NCBI GenBank assembly: GCA_937907245.1 | Contig: CALCUM010000002.1 | Location: forward strand, 496,001 to 560,000 | Direction of reading: 5' to 3' | Source: an uncultured Rhodobiaceae bacterium | GTDB taxonomy: Bacteria > Pseudomonadota > Alphaproteobacteria > RS24 | Length of the DNA: 64,000 nt | Part shown: positions 61,988 to 64,000 of the stretch, piece after piece | How positions within the stretch are numbered: position 1 is the first letter of the stretch | Layout: each line of letters starts with the position of its first letter | Position numbers and translations under genes: made by a program | The notes under the pieces: model-generated | The model's database searches: none | Seen by the model: only the letters and a program-made list of their open reading frames with translations | What the model was told of the DNA's origin: nothing

Positions 61988-62281
61988 TCAAAGGTATTGA
62001 GGCGGAGCTCGGCTGAAGGGGGTTAGGTATTTGGCTTTGCAAACTTGGGCAAGGCCAAGGTTCGAGCCAGCTAGGAGGGAGAGAAAGTCTGGATACTCTG
62101 GCGGGCCAGAGGGCGCCAAGGCGGTGGCCGTATCGGCTAGTAGGCAATCGGTTTCGCTGTGAACGCTTTGTGTTGGTGCGCCATCATATAGGTTCGCCTC
62201 ATGCTGAGCCCCATGCACCAGGGCGAGCTGCAAGAGCAGCAGGCACAGTATGGGGAGAGTGTGGCGAAAGCGTTTCAACAT
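61988..62281 (-). CDS. Small secreted protein upstream of the TonB receptor
   Basis: The 97-residue product has a signal peptide (about residues 1-25, ILCLLLLQLALVHG). The short mature part has a His-rich start (AQHEANLYD, VHSETDCLL), two cysteines and a C-terminal SRAPPQYL. Similar small proteins next to metal TonB receptors (DUF2946-like) are known to me, but I cannot confirm membership. The gene precedes the receptor by 34 bases, so the two are probably co-transcribed. A role in periplasmic metal handling is speculative. Confidence 0.55.
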   Translation of the reverse strand: MLKRFRHTLPILCLLLLQLALVHGAQHEANLYDGAPTQSVHSETDCLLADTATALAPSGPPEYPDFLSLLAGSNLGLAQVCKAKYLTPFSRAPPQYL

Positions 62282-62401
62282 TTCATGAAGCTATCATTGC
62301 GTGGAGAGTTGCACAAGCCAACAGCTCCTAAGGGCTTGAAAAACAACAAGCGAATCACTTTCTCCTTGACCCGGAGAATCAAATCATGATTCGTTGCCTA
62401 C

Positions 62402-62755
62402 ATGATTCGTTTTGCAACCTCAGGGCTCTCAAGCCAGACCGTCGGACAAGAACCGTTCCGTTTGCGTCAGCTATTATTCCCCGGCATGTTGCTTTTGATG
62501 ATCGTTGGTCTTTCGGGGCAAGCCTTAAGAGGCGAGCGCAGCCTATCGGGCTGGATGCAGCTTGAGCGTAATCTGATCGAGCGCCAAGCTGAGTTGGCTG
62601 ACCTTCAAAAGCGCAATGATGAGTTGCAACTGCGAGTTTATCGTCTATCCAACGAGAGCTTAGACTTCGATTATCTAGACGAAAGAGCGCGGCGCGTTTT
62701 GGGCCTCACGCGGACGGATGAAACGGTGATTTTCAACCTACCGGAAACGCCTTAA
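62402..62755 (+). CDS. ftsB: Septum formation initiator FtsB (DivIC family)
   Basis: Bitopic division protein that links FtsL and FtsQ in the divisome. The 117-residue product has a helix (about residues 23-43, LLFPGMLLLMIVGLSGQAL), then GERSLSGW and a coiled coil (about 50-80, ERQAELADLQKRNDELQ). It ends in the family motif DYLDERARRVLGLTRTDE. The N-terminal 20 residues are longer than usual. The start lies in the second copy of a 16-base duplication, and the ribosome site GGAGAA is better placed for the first copy. Confidence 0.85.
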   Translation: MIRFATSGLSSQTVGQEPFRLRQLLFPGMLLLMIVGLSGQALRGERSLSGWMQLERNLIERQAELADLQKRNDELQLRVYRLSNESLDFDYLDERARRVLGLTRTDETVIFNLPETP

Positions 62756-62845
62756 ACCCTCAGCTGAAACTTTATCGCTATTTGTCCTCAGAAAGGGCGA
62801 TATTCTCGTCTGTTCTTATGGGCCTATTTGGCCTATATACATCTC

Positions 62846-63829
62846 ATGACTGTGGTGATTGATACTCTATCGGGTGAACCGAAAAAGCCTGCCAAAGCGC
62901 GGCATCCGGAAAAAGCGAAGAATCCGGACAGCGCTATTTTGCGAAAACCCAAATGGATTCGCGCCAAAGCCCCTGGCTCTCCTGTCTATGCGGAAACCAA
63001 AGCGATTGTGAAAGAGCATAACCTCGTCACCGTCTGCGAAGAGGCCGCGTGCCCCAATATCGGCGAATGTTGGTCGCAAAAACATGCCACTTTTATGATT
63101 TTAGGCGAGATATGCACTCGGGCTTGCGCCTTTTGCAATGTCAGCACGGGGGTTCCCTTGGCGCTCGATGCTCAGGAGCCGTCCCGCGTTGGCGATGCGG
63201 TGGCCAAATTGGGGCTGAACCATGTGGTAATCACCTCCGTCGACCGCGACGACCTAGACGATGGCGGCGCGCGTCATTTTGCCGATACGATTCAGGCCAT
63301 TCGCGCTGCATCCCCAGGAACCACGGTCGAAATACTAACGCCAGATTTCTTGCGCAAAGACGGCGCCCTAGAGGTTGTGGTGGAGGCCAAGCCAGATGTT
63401 TTCAATCATAATTTGGAAACCGTGCCGCGCTTATATTTATCCATTCGGCCGGGCGCGCGGTATTTCCATTCGCTCAACCTATTGCAGCGCGTCAAGCAGC
63501 TCGACCCAGAGATTTTTACCAAGTCTGGCATTATGGTTGGGCTTGGCGAAGCACGCGAGGAAGTGATGCAAGTGATGGATGATATGCGCTCAGCGCAGAT
63601 TGATTTCATTACCATCGGGCAATATTTGCAGCCAACCCGCAAGCACGCGCCCATCGACCGCTTTGTTACCCCCGATGAGTTTGATGGCTATACAAAGCTT
63701 GCCAATTCTAAAGGTTTCTTGATGGTTTCTGCTACGCCGTTAACGCGTTCCTCGCATCATGCGGATGCTGACTTTGAAAAGCTGAAGGCGGCTCGCCTAG
63801 CGAATGAAGCGAAACTAAAGACGCGCTGA
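62846..63829 (+). CDS. lipA: Lipoyl synthase
   Basis: Radical SAM enzyme that inserts two sulfurs into protein-bound octanoate. The auxiliary cluster motif is in [12 protein letters not shown] and the radical SAM motif in CTRACAFCN. From the ATG at 62846 the protein has 327 residues; a TTG at 62828 is the only upstream alternative. No Shine-Dalgarno is visible, and a TATATA (62834-62839) lies six bases before the ATG, so the mRNA may be leaderless. The pyruvate dehydrogenase genes that often precede lipA are not here. Confidence 0.96.
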   Translation: MTVVIDTLSGEPKKPAKARHPEKAKNPDSAILRKPKWIRAKAPGSPVYAETKAIVKEHNLVTVCEEAACPNIGECWSQKHATFMILGEICTRACAFCNVSTGVPLALDAQEPSRVGDAVAKLGLNHVVITSVDRDDLDDGGARHFADTIQAIRAASPGTTVEILTPDFLRKDGALEVVVEAKPDVFNHNLETVPRLYLSIRPGARYFHSLNLLQRVKQLDPEIFTKSGIMVGLGEAREEVMQVMDDMRSAQIDFITIGQYLQPTRKHAPIDRFVTPDEFDGYTKLANSKGFLMVSATPLTRSSHHADADFEKLKAARLANEAKLKTR

Positions 63830-63830
63830 T

Positions 63831-64000
63831 ATGCAGTCGATTAAGCTCACGCGACAAAGCCCGTTTACCGCGCAGCAAATGTTTGAGCTGATTTGCGATG
63901 TCGACAACTATGACGCCTTTATTCCTTACTGCACGGCGGCGCGAGTGCGCGAACGTAGCGATACGCAGATGCTGGCGGACTTAGCCATTGGCTATAAGTT
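63831..64000 (+). CDS. Coq10/RatA-like START-domain protein (3' partial)
   Basis: The frame from the ATG at 63831, one base after the lipA stop, runs open to the window end (56 full codons). The residues MFELICDVDNYDAFIPYC and the preceding QSIKLTRQSPF are typical of the Coq10/RatA polyketide-cyclase-like family, which in mitochondria and bacteria binds ubiquinone. The position after lipA is conserved in alphaproteobacteria. Confidence 0.88.
   Translation, partial: MQSIKLTRQSPFTAQQMFELICDVDNYDAFIPYCTAARVRERSDTQMLADLAIGYK

Noticed and set aside
62386-62565. 59-codon frame starting at the first copy of the duplication before ftsB
   Set aside because: It lies in another frame of ftsB, with no recognisable domain; kept only as a remark on the ftsB start.

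Overview
This window is a chromosomal core segment of an alphaproteobacterium of moderate GC. The evidence is the gene order nuo-birA-rnj-DUF1467-proS-lolCD-dnaE, then rpsB-tsf-pyrH-frr-uppS-cdsA-dxr-rseP-bamA-skp-lpxD-lpxA-lpxI-lpxB, gltA-gltX-comEC-lexA-trpCDGE-ppiD, and tpiA-secG-pyrG-kdsA-eno-ftsB-lipA. LexA boxes of the GTTC/GAAC-N7 direct-repeat type support the class assignment. A tiny sidA-like SOS gene between lolD and dnaE recalls Caulobacterales and their relatives. The order cannot be fixed from this sequence alone. No tRNA, rRNA, CRISPR array, insertion sequence or prophage was seen.

Layout. 1-13143: nuoC (partial) to nuoN, respiratory complex I, tightly packed and often overlapping. 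13140-19472: birA, RNase J, a DUF1467 membrane protein, proS and the lipoprotein-release transporter lolC/lolD. A likely minus-strand small RNA lies at about 15914-16019. 19545-19697: a strong promoter with a LexA box inside it drives a 34-residue membrane peptide, the best candidate for an SOS division inhibitor of the SidA kind. 19836-37621: dnaE, then a long plus-strand run for translation (rpsB with a structured three-way-junction leader, tsf, frr), pyrimidine nucleotides (pyrH), isoprenoid and phospholipid precursors (uppS, cdsA, dxr), envelope assembly (rseP, bamA, skp) and lipid A (lpxD, lpxA, lpxI, lpxB). 37623-49268: mostly minus strand, with gltA, gltX, lexA (two LexA boxes), trpC, trpD, trpG, trpE and ppiD; comEC is divergent from gltX. 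49501-53579: tpiA, a small membrane protein, secG, pyrG, kdsA.

53581-58496 is the accessory part, inserted in the usual kdsA-eno neighbourhood. It holds a HigB/HigA-type toxin-antitoxin pair with a perfect operator palindrome, an AT-rich pentapeptide-repeat membrane protein translationally coupled to a SAM methyltransferase, and a queC-queE-queD-queF operon for preQ1. 58636-64000: eno, then a second insertion (a TonB receptor resembling zinc receptors plus a small secreted partner) between eno and ftsB, then lipA and the start of a Coq10/RatA-like gene.

Several genes that often sit in these neighbourhoods in alphaproteobacteria are not here: coaX (birA-rnj), fabZ (lpxD-lpxA), moaC/moeA (trpC-lexA) and the pyruvate dehydrogenase genes (ftsB-lipA). 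The most interesting signals are small and non-canonical: the LexA-controlled 34-residue peptide, the orphan minus-strand RNA between DUF1467 and proS, and the rpsB leader.
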